64,000 nt of DNA from Anaerolineaceae bacterium (GTDB lineage Bacteria; Chloroflexota; Anaerolineae; Anaerolineales; Anaerolineaceae), in the NCBI GenBank assembly GCA_029975475.1, contig JARKPB010000009.1:23843-87842 (forward strand), in the 5' to 3' direction. Both the position numbers and the translations under genes were made by a program. This document shows, piece after piece, positions 9,013-17,076 of the stretch (positions are counted from its first letter, which is position 1; each line of letters opens with the position of its first letter). The notes below the pieces were generated by a model, which saw only the letters and a program-made list of their open reading frames with translations, did no database searches and was not told the origin of the DNA.

Positions 9013-10320
9013 TTACGGCAAAATCGGGTAAGTGCTGCCGCCGTAGGGGAAGTACAGCACCGAGGCATCCTTTGGCATCCGCGCTGCCGCCCGCTGCAGC
9101 CCTGCCTGAGGTGAATCAACAAAGGTGACGAAGGGCAGGCGCGGGTGGATCTCGGCGGGAATGGTCGGGGCGTAGAGCAGCAGGTCCGCGGTGCGCATGG
9201 CCTGCAGGGCAAAATACAGGAAGAACTTGTCCTCCTCGCCCATGCCCTTCAGCTTGAGTCTGGCGATGTTGGGCAGTAAAAGCGGCGCGAGCAGGCGCAG
9301 CCCGGTTCGGCCGACCGGCAGCTTTTTATTGGCAAGGCCAAAGACGCCCACACCTTCCTCAGCGCGGATCAAAGTCAGGATCGTGCCGCCGGGGCGCACC
9401 GCGCGGGTAATGTTCGCCAGGGCTTTGACCCCCTGGCGCAGGTCCTGGTCCATCGGGTGGGAAGCGGTGATGACCACATCAGCCTGGCGCGGCACCCTGA
9501 CGCCGAAGATAGAGGCGCTGATTTCCACCCCGGCGCGGTGAGCCTGGATTGGGTCGCCGCTGACGATGCGCACAATCTGAGCGCTGCTGTTGAGCACGGC
9601 GTTGATGATGAAGACCTTGCCGCGCAGCATACTGCCGGCCTCTTCCAGGTCAAGGCGCATCGGGTTGCGGTCAATGGGCTGCCCGACCATGTTGAAGGTA
9701 TCCGGCTGGCAGTTCAGGCCGTGGTTGTGAGCGATGGTGGCGCGCCCGGCCACGCCGGGGAAGAGATTTTTATACCCGCCGCCAAACGAAGCGATGATAT
9801 GCGGTTCGATGCAGCCGATGGAAATGATCAGATCCGCCTCGGCCACCGTGCGGTTGACCCACACCGGGGTGCCGCGGGTGGTTGTGCCCAGGAAGGACAT
9901 CTTTTGCGGGTCGTCGCAGTCAGGGTTTTCCCACTTCATGCCGGCCAGGGCAGCGCCAGCGCGCTGGCGCACCTCGTCCTCTGGCATGGGGCGGTGCACT
10001 CCCAGGGCGGTCACCAGGGTGATTTGGGCAGTCTTTGCCCCGCCGCGCTCCAGCTCTTCGAGCACAGCCGGCAGGATCTGGCTGACCGGGGTGGGCCGGC
10101 TGCCGTCGTCGATGATCAGGGCAATTTTACTCTCCGGTCGAACCAGCTGAGAAAGGCGGGCGCAGCTCACCGGCGACTGCAGGCTGCGGGCAGCCTCGGC
10201 GGCTGGACTTTCCACGCCGGGCAAAGGAGATGGCTCCATACTGCCCAGGTAGTTCCAGGACGGCGGCAGGCTCAATTCGATCACTTGATCCCCCCAGGGA
10301 ATGGTCAGGGCGGCGGACAT
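9013..10320 (-). CDS. LarA-family nickel-dependent racemase-like protein
   Basis: A 435-aa member of the lactate racemase LarA/DUF2088 family. The DDGSRPTP motif near residue 72 and LGVHRPM (catalytic His) are present. So are the segment EPHIIASFGGGYKNLFPG, with the second His and the Lys that tethers the nickel-pincer nucleotide, and the following HNHG. All family active-site residues are therefore in place. LarA homologues act on various 2-hydroxy acids, so lactate cannot be assumed. No cofactor-maturation genes larB, larC or larE lie in the window. GGAGGAAACTGCCGCC precedes the ATG, and the gene stands alone on the minus strand. Confidence 0.85.
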   Translation of the reverse strand: MSAALTIPWGDQVIELSLPPSWNYLGSMEPSPLPGVESPAAEAARSLQSPVSCARLSQLVRPESKIALIIDDGSRPTPVSQILPAVLEELERGGAKTAQITLVTALGVHRPMPEDEVRQRAGAALAGMKWENPDCDDPQKMSFLGTTTRGTPVWVNRTVAEADLIISIGCIEPHIIASFGGGYKNLFPGVAGRATIAHNHGLNCQPDTFNMVGQPIDRNPMRLDLEEAGSMLRGKVFIINAVLNSSAQIVRIVSGDPIQAHRAGVEISASIFGVRVPRQADVVITASHPMDQDLRQGVKALANITRAVRPGGTILTLIRAEEGVGVFGLANKKLPVGRTGLRLLAPLLLPNIARLKLKGMGEEDKFFLYFALQAMRTADLLLYAPTIPAEIHPRLPFVTFVDSPQAGLQRAAARMPKDASVLYFPYGGSTYPILP

Positions 10321-10881
10321 GGCGGCAGTTTCCTCCGGAAAAAAGAATGACTGCCATTCATGTTAATCAGATTGGCAAAAAATACAACCGGAAAACGGGG
10401 GGATTTAAAGGGCGAATGCCTGGGTGAGGGGGGCACCCAAGCATTCGACCTTATTATAATACAAGGCCAGATTAAATGGCAAATTAAATTTCAATAAAAT
10501 TAGATTAGAGTTTGTTAATTGTAATATTGAACCGGCTCGTATTTAAAAAGCCGTTCGATCTATAAACATGCGCGATTCTTTTATGAATATCCCGGAAAAT
10601 CCTGTCTCACGGTTCGCAGTTTTACCGGAATTTCCGTAACGGGCGCTGAACCCGCCGGCGGCAGATATTTGTAATTAATAAGCTTTCTGCCGCTCTGGTT
10701 CACCGAGAGTTTTCCTGGCAGAATGTCAGTGAGTTCAGCATCAATTTCTAACCGCGATCGGACCGGGAAATGCTAAAATTCAGCAGGCACTCCGATTTGT
10801 GTCTGCCAAAGCGCTTCCCCCTCTTTCACACCAGACAGCGATGAAGCGCATTGCTTCGATCATTTGGTAAAGGCGGTTTTC
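10321..10881. other. 561-bp non-coding stretch with an inverted repeat
   Basis: No gene is visible between the divergent larA-like gene and the membrane protein at 10882. The left part holds the imperfect inverted repeat at 10413-10447, followed by TATAAT at 10454-10459. The middle is unusually AT-rich compared with the surrounding DNA. Apart from promoter-like patches I see nothing further in it. Confidence 0.5.
10413..10447. repeat. Inverted repeat upstream of the larA-like gene
   Basis: CGAATGC-c-TGGGTG and CACCCA-a-GCATTCG form 13 paired bases per arm with one C-A mismatch around a seven-base G-rich centre. It ends seven bases before a TATAAT. It may be an operator, or a terminator-like hairpin lacking a T run. 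There is no direct evidence for either. Confidence 0.45.
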
Positions 10882-11754
10882 ATGGAAAAGCGCGCGTTTC
10901 AATTTGGTGTTCTGGGGGGCATCCTCGGAGTGGCGGCCGGGGCTGTCGAGTTGAGTATTGGGACAAGGATCCTGCCGTGGATCGGCAATAAAGAAAGCCC
11001 AGTTGTGCTGGGACTGGTTACCATGGTTCTGAGCGGTGTTGCTTTGGTCTCAATCATTTCGGTCAGAAAGAAATCGTCCTTATCCAACGACCGCAGGCTG
11101 GCGATATTTCTGGGCGTGCTATTGCCGGCGGTTATTTGTTTTACAACCGTAGGGCGCCTCTGGTACCTGCCAGGGCCGCTCCTGCTGGCCGCATCAATCC
11201 TGCTGGCAGATGCCTTCTGGATTCGCCCTTCCAGAGAAAATCCCCGACCGCAGGTGTCAAGAAATCTTCAAATTCAATCATATATTGGCATAGTTGGCAG
11301 TCTGCTGATCCTCTTTACAGTCGGCCTGGCTTTTTTTCTCAGCGCTTTTGGATTATTCCTAGGAAATGTTTTTATGGGCGCAAATCGTTATCAAATTCTG
11401 GTATTGCCAATGGATATCGTTCGCCTGGCCAACCTGTCTGCGGATGCGAGTTTGATAGGGGAATTCGAGGTAAGCGTCGTCATGTATGTTTATGTCTGTC
11501 TGCTGGCAGGCGCCTCGATCACTTTCATCTCGAGCCTGGCTGGCTCTCGCATCTTCAGGATCACCGGCGGTCTGATCGTCCTGGCAGGGTTGATTTTCTT
11601 CCTGGTCGCAGTGCCCGGAGAATTCACCCGGATAGGCCTGCCGGCTCGAAATATCCTGGATATGATCGGGTCGCTGGGGATGGGCTGGTTTATCCCCCTG
11701 TCTGGCGCGGTTTTCATCCTGCTCGCGGATTTGTTTAAAACTCGTCCCCGGTAG
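10882..11754 (+). CDS. Multi-pass membrane protein of unknown function
   Basis: A 290-aa protein made mostly of hydrophobic segments, about eight by eye: GVLGGILGVAAGAVEL, VVLGLVTMVLSGVALVSI, LAIFLGVLLPAVICF, LLLAASILLADAFW, YIGIVGSLLILFTVGLAFFL, VSVVMYVYVCLLAGASITF, ITGGLIVLAGLIFFLV and GMGWFIPLSGAVFILLADLF. I recognise no family and see no catalytic motif or charged residue pattern typical of transporters. ATG 10882 is used rather than a TTG six codons upstream, because AAAGGCGG stands seven bases before it. It has no close same-strand neighbour and is followed by 192 bases without a gene. Confidence 0.65.
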   Translation: MEKRAFQFGVLGGILGVAAGAVELSIGTRILPWIGNKESPVVLGLVTMVLSGVALVSIISVRKKSSLSNDRRLAIFLGVLLPAVICFTTVGRLWYLPGPLLLAASILLADAFWIRPSRENPRPQVSRNLQIQSYIGIVGSLLILFTVGLAFFLSAFGLFLGNVFMGANRYQILVLPMDIVRLANLSADASLIGEFEVSVVMYVYVCLLAGASITFISSLAGSRIFRITGGLIVLAGLIFFLVAVPGEFTRIGLPARNILDMIGSLGMGWFIPLSGAVFILLADLFKTRPR

Positions 11755-11946
11755 GAAAAACTGGAGAGCGTAAAAATTGAGACACTTTTCTCACAACAAG
11801 AGGAATCACCTCTTCCGCATCCATCGGTGAAAATCAGCGCCGGGAAAAGCCTGGAAATTTATCATTTCTAAATAAGTATTTGTTATCCTATCTTTATCAC
11901 GGCGGAGGATAAGAAGGTTTCCCCGCTGTAGACATGGAGGTAACAG

Positions 11947-12435
11947 ATGAATAAAACAACCAAAATTGTTCTGATTATTGGTGCGGTTATCCTGGCTGCG
12001 CTGGCAGGCGCGGGCGTGGCGCTGGCGCAGACCGAAAAACCGGTACAGCCCGGCTTTGGGCGCGGGATGAACGGCCCGCTGCAGTCTCACATGGAAGCCG
12101 CCATCGCGGCTGAACTGGGCATCAGCGTGGATGACCTGAGTGCCGCCCACGACGCCGGAAAAACCGCCTGGGACCTGGCTCAGGAAAAAGGCATGTCCTT
12201 TGAGCAGTTCACAGAAGCGATGACCCGCGCGCGCAAGGCCGCACTGGCTGCGGCGGTGAAAGCCGGCGATATCACCCAGGAACAGGCGGATTTTCTCGCC
12301 CAGCGCTGGGAACAGCGCGAGCAAATGCGCCAGAACGGCGCCAACTGTCAGCCGGGCAGCATGATGGGCCCGCGCGGTGATTTCGCTGGACGCGGCGGGC
12401 GCGGCATGCGCTGGCAGAACAGCCCCAATCCGTAA
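11947..12435 (+). CDS. Secreted DUF2680-like small protein
   Basis: A 162-aa exported protein. It has a typical signal peptide (basic MNKTTK, hydrophobic core VLIIGAVILAALAGAGVAL, cleavage near ALA-QT). The body has a helical repeat-like segment, AAIAAELGISVDDL and KGMSFEQFTEAM, resembling the DUF2680 type of small secreted proteins, and the C-terminus is rich in Gly, Arg, Met and Pro. TGGAGG lies seven bases before the ATG. It is monocistronic, ended by the hairpin at 12453-12479. No biochemical role is known for this type of protein. Confidence 0.7.
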   Translation: MNKTTKIVLIIGAVILAALAGAGVALAQTEKPVQPGFGRGMNGPLQSHMEAAIAAELGISVDDLSAAHDAGKTAWDLAQEKGMSFEQFTEAMTRARKAALAAAVKAGDITQEQADFLAQRWEQREQMRQNGANCQPGSMMGPRGDFAGRGGRGMRWQNSPNP

Positions 12436-12452
12436 CCTTTGACAGTTCGATC

Positions 12453-12480
12453 ATGAAGCCCCGGCTCACGGGGCTTCATT
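12453..12480. terminator. Bidirectional terminator at convergent genes
   Basis: An 11-bp stem ATGAAGCCCCG/CGGGGCTTCAT with a five-base loop lies between the convergent genes ending at 12435 and 12489. Confidence 0.75.
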
Positions 12481-12488
12481 CGTTTAAT

Positions 12489-12944
12489 TTAAGAGGCGCC
12501 GCCTGTCTGGAAGCGCATGATCTGTTCGCCCTCCAGCATCTCGCCAGTTTTCTGAAAACCGTAACCTTCATAAATATGAATGGCCGCCTGGTTTTCCGGG
12601 TGAACGCTCAGGCGCAGCTCGCTGCAGCCGTAGGCGCTGAGCAGCGAATCGGCCACCAGCCGAAAAGCAGCCTTGCCGAACCCTTTGCCCTGTTCGCGCC
12701 GGTCAATCATGAAACGGCTGATCCAGTGGCGCGCAGGCACGGTCTCGCGGTCGACGCTGGTCATGCTGAAGCCGACCATGCGGTCACCGGCATAGATACC
12801 CCACAGGGCGTGATCGGGTTCATAGGCCGCCTGTGCCAGGGAATAGGGGTTGCTGGCGACGTAATCGCGCTGATCGGGGTTCACTTCCAGCCTGGCGCAT
12901 TCCTTCCAGTTTTCTTTGTTAATCGGGCGCAGGGTCAGGTTCAT
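12489..12944 (-). CDS. GNAT-family N-acetyltransferase
   Basis: A 151-aa acetyltransferase with the GNAT acetyl-CoA pyrophosphate loop REQGKGFGKAA near residue 87 and the C-terminal HPENQAAIHIYEGYGFQKTGE segment, close to the PaiA/BltD polyamine acetyltransferase pattern. The substrate is unknown. Its start overlaps the stop of the upstream oxoamine synthase (ATGA), making it the last gene of the seven-gene minus-strand unit from maf. That position suggests it acts on a small metabolite made or released by the preceding enzymes, perhaps an amine or amino acid, but this is inference. Confidence 0.85.
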   Translation of the reverse strand: MNLTLRPINKENWKECARLEVNPDQRDYVASNPYSLAQAAYEPDHALWGIYAGDRMVGFSMTSVDRETVPARHWISRFMIDRREQGKGFGKAAFRLVADSLLSAYGCSELRLSVHPENQAAIHIYEGYGFQKTGEMLEGEQIMRFQTGGAS

Positions 12945-14056
12945 CGTTTTGCTCCGGGAGCGAGAATGTCTTGAACGGCGGCAAGCAGGCGGTCAATCTG
13001 ATCCGCGCTGTGGGTGGCGAAAACCGCCACGCGCAGCGCCCCGCCCGGCGGGGTGCTGGAGTAGGTGGTCACATGCGCGGTGGCGATGCCGCGCTCAAAG
13101 AGGGCGTCTTTCAGCCTGCCCAGTTCAATCCCGGGCCGGGCGCGCAGACAGGTGATTGGCGCAGGGATGTCATCCAGTTCCCAGCCCAGGGAGCGAAAAC
13201 CAGCGCGCAGCCGGGCAATATTCTCCCTCAGGCGCAGGCGCAGTTCCGGTTCGGTGCGCGCCAGCCGCAGCGCCGCGGCCGCTGCCGCCGCGGTAACCAG
13301 CGGCGGCGGGCTTGCGGCGATGTACACGCGCGAGCGGCGGTTGAGCAGATCGATCATCTCGGCGCTGGCTGTGATCACCCCGCCGTACCCGCCCAGGGCT
13401 TTGCTGAGGGTGTGGCTGGCCAGGCAGCGCGGGCTGTCTATGCCGTAATAATCCAGCGTGCCGCGCCCGCCGGGACCCAGAACACCCGAAGCGTGGGCAT
13501 CATCCAGCACCACCAGCCCGTCATAGCGTTCGGCCAGTTCCAGGTAAGCCGGGGCGGGGGCCAGTTCGGCAGAAATGGGAAAAAGTCCGTCGCTCATAAT
13601 CAGCGGGCGCTGGCCCGGAGTAAGGGTGTCCCTGATCTTTTTTGCCAGGTCGTCCACGGAACGGTGCTCAAAGGTTACCACCGGCATGCCGCTGGCGCGC
13701 GCCCCGTCCCAGATGCTAAAGTGGCTCCAGGCATCCACGAAAATCACCTCATACCGGCCGCTCAATCCCTGCGAGAGGATGGTGTTGCCCAGGTAGCCGC
13801 TGGCAAAGTAAAGGCAGGCTTCTGCATCAAAAAAAGCGCGGATTTCGGCTTCCAACCGGTCGTAGACCGGGCTTTCGCCGTAGCCGCCGCGCGAAGTTCC
13901 GGTGGCCAAACCGTATGTTTGCAGGCATTCTCCAGCAGCAGCCAGCACTTCCGGGCGGCTTTGCAGCCCCAGGTAGCTGGTGCCGGAAAAATAATCCATC
14001 TCGCGCCCGTTAAAGATCACGCGCGGGCCGACCGGGCTTTCCATGCGCAGGCTCAT
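12941..14056 (-). CDS. Alpha-oxoamine synthase (BioF/KBL-like), PLP-dependent
   Basis: A 371-aa PLP enzyme of the alpha-oxoamine synthase group, which condenses an amino acid with an acyl-CoA and releases CO2. Motifs include YLGL near the N-terminus, GTSRGGYGE, DDAHASGVLGPGGRG with the cofactor-binding Asp, and TLSKALGGYGG carrying the Schiff-base lysine. Members make 8-amino-7-oxononanoate from L-alanine or 2-amino-3-oxobutyrate from glycine. No other biotin gene is in the window. It sits six bases downstream of a muropeptide peptidase and overlaps the GNAT gene, so the context is wall recycling rather than biotin. Specificity is open. Confidence 0.85.
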   Translation of the reverse strand: MSLRMESPVGPRVIFNGREMDYFSGTSYLGLQSRPEVLAAAGECLQTYGLATGTSRGGYGESPVYDRLEAEIRAFFDAEACLYFASGYLGNTILSQGLSGRYEVIFVDAWSHFSIWDGARASGMPVVTFEHRSVDDLAKKIRDTLTPGQRPLIMSDGLFPISAELAPAPAYLELAERYDGLVVLDDAHASGVLGPGGRGTLDYYGIDSPRCLASHTLSKALGGYGGVITASAEMIDLLNRRSRVYIAASPPPLVTAAAAAAALRLARTEPELRLRLRENIARLRAGFRSLGWELDDIPAPITCLRARPGIELGRLKDALFERGIATAHVTTYSSTPPGGALRVAVFATHSADQIDRLLAAVQDILAPGAKR

Positions 14057-14062
14057 GCGGAC

Positions 14063-15070
14063 CTAATCCTCAATAAAGGTGCAGCCGCCCTGCCAGCTTT
14101 CTTTCAGGTGCGCCACAGTCTGGATGTCATCCACATACACGCCGTTGCGGCTGCGCGAGGAATGGATGATCTGCCATCCGCCCAGACTGATGGCCACATG
14201 GGTGATCACGCGGCGTTCGCCGCTTTCGCCAAAGAAGACCAGATCGCCGGGGCGGTACGGGGGTTCAACCGGGCGGCCGGCATCCATTTGCAGATCCGCA
14301 TCGCGCGGCAGGATATAGCCAGACAGACGGTGCACGGCCTGCGCCAGGCCGGAACAGTCAATCCCGTGGCCGGTACAGCCTCCCCACAGGTATTGAACGC
14401 CGATCATGCGGTAGGCGTCTGCCAGGATCTGACGGCGGGCGGTTTCGCTGCGCAGCGGCAGGCCGGCCAGCGCGCGCAGTCCATCCAACCGCGCCCAGCC
14501 GCGCACATGCGCCTGCACTTCAGCCCATTCACCCCGCACCTGCAGCACGCGCACCCCGGTAGCGAACAGCAGGCGCGAGACCAGAGGCGCGTCGGGTTCG
14601 GGCGCGCTGAAAAGCGGCAAAACCGGTGCGCAGACCAGGTGCGTGGGCGTTTCGGGAGGAGTGCCCAGATACAAGCGGTAGGTCCAGCCCAGGTAGCCGT
14701 CTGCCTGGCGCACGTACACCCAGCTGCCTTCCTCAAAGAGAACTTCCACCTGGGCGCCAAATACCATCTGGCTGAGCTGTTCAGAAAGCCACGACGGACC
14801 GGCATGCAGCCCGGTCAGGTTGGTGGCGACAGCGAGGCGCGGGTTCGCGGCGGCGCGCAGTACCTGAACCCCGGCGGAATCCACCTTTAGCGCGGGAAAA
14901 GCGGCTGAAAGTCCGCCGGCGACCGCGCTGAGGATGTCTGAATCCAGCACACGGCCCTTTAGGACGAGCGTGCCGCCCTGCAGAGCGGGTTCAATTTCCA
15001 CCAGATGAAAGCGGGTGTCGCTGTAAGCGGACAGCAGCGATTTCAATTCTTCTTGGATCTTTTCAATCAT
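14063..15070 (-). CDS. Cytoplasmic NlpC/P60 dipeptidyl endopeptidase (YkfC-like)
   Basis: A 335-aa protein with a C-terminal NlpC/P60 cysteine peptidase domain. The catalytic Cys is in GIDCSGLAQ (~residue 238), the catalytic His in THVAISLGG, and a third polar residue in HSSRS. Two SH3b-like modules precede it (~80-140 and ~150-205), the first ending in GYLGWTYRLYLG. The N-terminal ~70 residues resemble a BON-like alpha/beta unit. No signal peptide is present, so it should work in the cytoplasm, as YkfC does when it cleaves recycled L-Ala-gamma-Glu peptides. The gene directly upstream is the epimerase, matching the ykfB-ykfC pairing of Bacillus. Confidence 0.85.
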   Translation of the reverse strand: MIEKIQEELKSLLSAYSDTRFHLVEIEPALQGGTLVLKGRVLDSDILSAVAGGLSAAFPALKVDSAGVQVLRAAANPRLAVATNLTGLHAGPSWLSEQLSQMVFGAQVEVLFEEGSWVYVRQADGYLGWTYRLYLGTPPETPTHLVCAPVLPLFSAPEPDAPLVSRLLFATGVRVLQVRGEWAEVQAHVRGWARLDGLRALAGLPLRSETARRQILADAYRMIGVQYLWGGCTGHGIDCSGLAQAVHRLSGYILPRDADLQMDAGRPVEPPYRPGDLVFFGESGERRVITHVAISLGGWQIIHSSRSRNGVYVDDIQTVAHLKESWQGGCTFIED

Positions 15071-15086
15071 CAGGTCTCTCCTCAGT

Positions 15087-16106
15087 TCAGGCAGCGGGTT
15101 CGGCGCCGATACCGGGCCGCTCGGGAAGGGTGATCACAGCGTGATGGTCGTACTGTAAGCCCGTAAACGGGTCGTTGGTAATCAACATTGGTGCATCCAG
15201 GTCGAGCCACTCGGCCAGCCCGCCCAGGTGCGCCATGGCGGTGGTACCGAGGGAGGTTTCGACCATGCAGCCGAGCATGACGCGCAGGCCGAGCGCCTGG
15301 GCGCGGCGCAGAATGCGCAGCCCGGCAGAAAGCCCGCCGACTTTCATTAATTTAAGGTTGATCCCCTGCACGCCGGCCCGCGCCAGGCTTTCAACATCTT
15401 CCAGTGTCTGCACGCTTTCATCCGCCACAATCGGCAGGCGGGTCTGCTTTTGCAGCAGGCCCATACCTTCATGGTCGCGCTTTTCCAGCGGTTGTTCAAT
15501 CAGTTCCAGATCAAAGGCTTCCAGCGGGCGCAGGAGATCGAGGGCGTCTTCGCGGCTCCAGCCGGCGTTGGCATCCACGCGCAGGCGCACATCCGGCCGG
15601 GCGGCGCGGATCGCGGCCAGGCGGGCGCGGTCATCCTGGCTGCCCAGTTTTACTTTGATGATCGGGTAACTGGCGATCTGAAGAGCCATCTGCGCCATTT
15701 CTTGCGGTTCGGCGATGGCGATGGTGAAAGAAGTTGGACGCGGCTGCGGTTTGGGAAGGCCGAGCAGCTGATAAAGCGGCATGCCGCGCTGGCGGGCAAT
15801 CCGGTCATGCAGAGCCAGATCAAGAGCGCAGCGCGCCGGGGCCGGGCCGTCTTTGCCCACCCAGGTTTCGATTTCGGCGGGGTCTTCCGGAAACGGATCG
15901 CTGCGCGCGGCAGCTCTGGCCCAGCAGGCGGTCATCTCCTCTTCAGATACGCCGTAATAGGGCGGAATGGTGCCTTCACCGAAGCCGCTGCCGTCCTCCA
16001 GCCGCAAGATAAACGCCTGGCGGGTTTCACTGACCCCGTAAGACAGGCGGAACGGGTTGCGCAGTTTTAGTTCATAGCGCTCCCAGGTAATGCGTGCCTT
16101 GCTCAT
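15087..16106 (-). CDS. L-Ala-D/L-Glu (dipeptide) epimerase
   Basis: A 339-aa enolase-superfamily enzyme of the dipeptide epimerase type (YkfB/YcjG), which converts L-Ala-D-Glu from peptidoglycan to L-Ala-L-Glu. The KVKLG motif carries one catalytic lysine, and the metal ligands lie in RVDANAGW, LIEQPL and VADES. NLKLMKVGG provides the second lysine, and the substrate-binding TSFTIAI segment precedes them. Neighbouring NlpC/P60 peptidase and PBP genes support a muropeptide substrate. It lies 22 bases after rsgA and 16 before the peptidase gene, so it is in the same transcript. Confidence 0.92.
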   Translation of the reverse strand: MSKARITWERYELKLRNPFRLSYGVSETRQAFILRLEDGSGFGEGTIPPYYGVSEEEMTACWARAAARSDPFPEDPAEIETWVGKDGPAPARCALDLALHDRIARQRGMPLYQLLGLPKPQPRPTSFTIAIAEPQEMAQMALQIASYPIIKVKLGSQDDRARLAAIRAARPDVRLRVDANAGWSREDALDLLRPLEAFDLELIEQPLEKRDHEGMGLLQKQTRLPIVADESVQTLEDVESLARAGVQGINLKLMKVGGLSAGLRILRRAQALGLRVMLGCMVETSLGTTAMAHLGGLAEWLDLDAPMLITNDPFTGLQYDHHAVITLPERPGIGAEPAA

Positions 16107-16128
16107 CCTGCTCCTCCCCGAAAAAAAA

Positions 16129-17076
16129 TCAGCCTTTCAGGCTCTCGATAATATTGTCCAGGTCCTCATCATCCCCGTAACGCAGGCGCAGATACGAGAT
16201 GTACCGCTCCGGGTGGACCGCGCCTGAGCGCACGGCGGCCCGCACTGCGCAGCCCGGCTCGCGGCGGTGGGTGCAGTCGTTGAACTGACAGTCAGCCACC
16301 AGCGGCCGTATCTCTGGAAAATACCCGTCCAGTTCTTCAGGCTGGGTATCCCAGAGCGCCACGGCGCGCAGCCCGGGCAGGTCCGCCACCCAACCGCCGG
16401 CATCCAGCGGAAAGAGTTCGCGCACAACCGTGGTGTGGCGGCCTTTCGTGTTTGCCAGGCTGACATCCCGCACAGCCAGACCCAGCTCTGGTTGAATTGC
16501 GTTCAGCAGGCTGGACTTTCCGACGCCGGAAGGACCCGCCAGACCGGTGAGCCTGCCGGCCAGCGCGGCGCGCAGGGCATCAATTCCGATCTGTTGAGCC
16601 GCGGAAGTGAACAGCACCGGATACCCCAGCGGCGGGTACATGCCGAAGAGGCGCCGGGCGGCTTCCAGGCCGATTAAATCCACTTTATTGGCGACAATCA
16701 GCGCCGGAATGCCCTGTTTCTCGGCGATGACCAGAAAACGGTCGAGCATGCGCAGATGCGGATCGGGATTGGCGCAGGCAAAAACAAAGACCACCTGGTC
16801 AATATTGGCCAGCAGGATCTGTTGATAGTCGCCTTTTGGGGTCGGGTCGCTGCGCACCAGGGCGGAACGGCGCGGTAAAATCTCTTCGATTGCCCCCCCG
16901 CCCTGAACCAGCGAGATGCGCACTTCGTCTCCCACGGCAATCACATCCCCCTGGAAGGAACGCCGTTTCAATCGGCCGCGCAGCGAGCAAATTACCCGGC
17001 CCTGCGCGGTCTGGACGGTGTAAAACCCAGATTGAAGGCGGAGAACCCGCCCCGGGATGAGCGCTTTTTCAACCAT
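16129..17076 (-). CDS. rsgA: Ribosome small-subunit-dependent GTPase A
   Basis: RsgA (YjeQ), 315 aa, a circularly permuted GTPase that checks late 30S maturation. The N-terminal OB fold is followed by the GTPase motifs in permuted order: NKVD (G4), GPSGVGKSS (G1), TKGRHTT (G2) and DLPG (G3). The C-terminal zinc module reads CQFNDCTHRREPGC. The permuted order is diagnostic. The ATG overlaps the stop of the PBP gene by one base (TAATG), so translation is coupled. Pairing of rsgA with a PBP or PP2C/PknB block is common in Gram-positive bacteria. Confidence 0.97.
   Translation of the reverse strand: MVEKALIPGRVLRLQSGFYTVQTAQGRVICSLRGRLKRRSFQGDVIAVGDEVRISLVQGGGAIEEILPRRSALVRSDPTPKGDYQQILLANIDQVVFVFACANPDPHLRMLDRFLVIAEKQGIPALIVANKVDLIGLEAARRLFGMYPPLGYPVLFTSAAQQIGIDALRAALAGRLTGLAGPSGVGKSSLLNAIQPELGLAVRDVSLANTKGRHTTVVRELFPLDAGGWVADLPGLRAVALWDTQPEELDGYFPEIRPLVADCQFNDCTHRREPGCAVRAAVRSGAVHPERYISYLRLRYGDDEDLDNIIESLKG

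Noticed and set aside
9457..10350. 297-codon open frame on the plus strand
   Set aside because: Antisense to the LarA-like gene, which has a complete active site.
10413..10447. Inverted repeat as a transposon end
   Set aside because: No transposase or matching second end is visible, and there is no target duplication. An operator or hairpin is the simpler reading.
12971..14890. 639-codon open frame on the plus strand
   Set aside because: It lies opposite the oxoamine synthase and NlpC/P60 genes, has no domain, and its composition (Ala, Gly, Arg, Gln rich) is that of an antisense shadow of GC-rich coding DNA.
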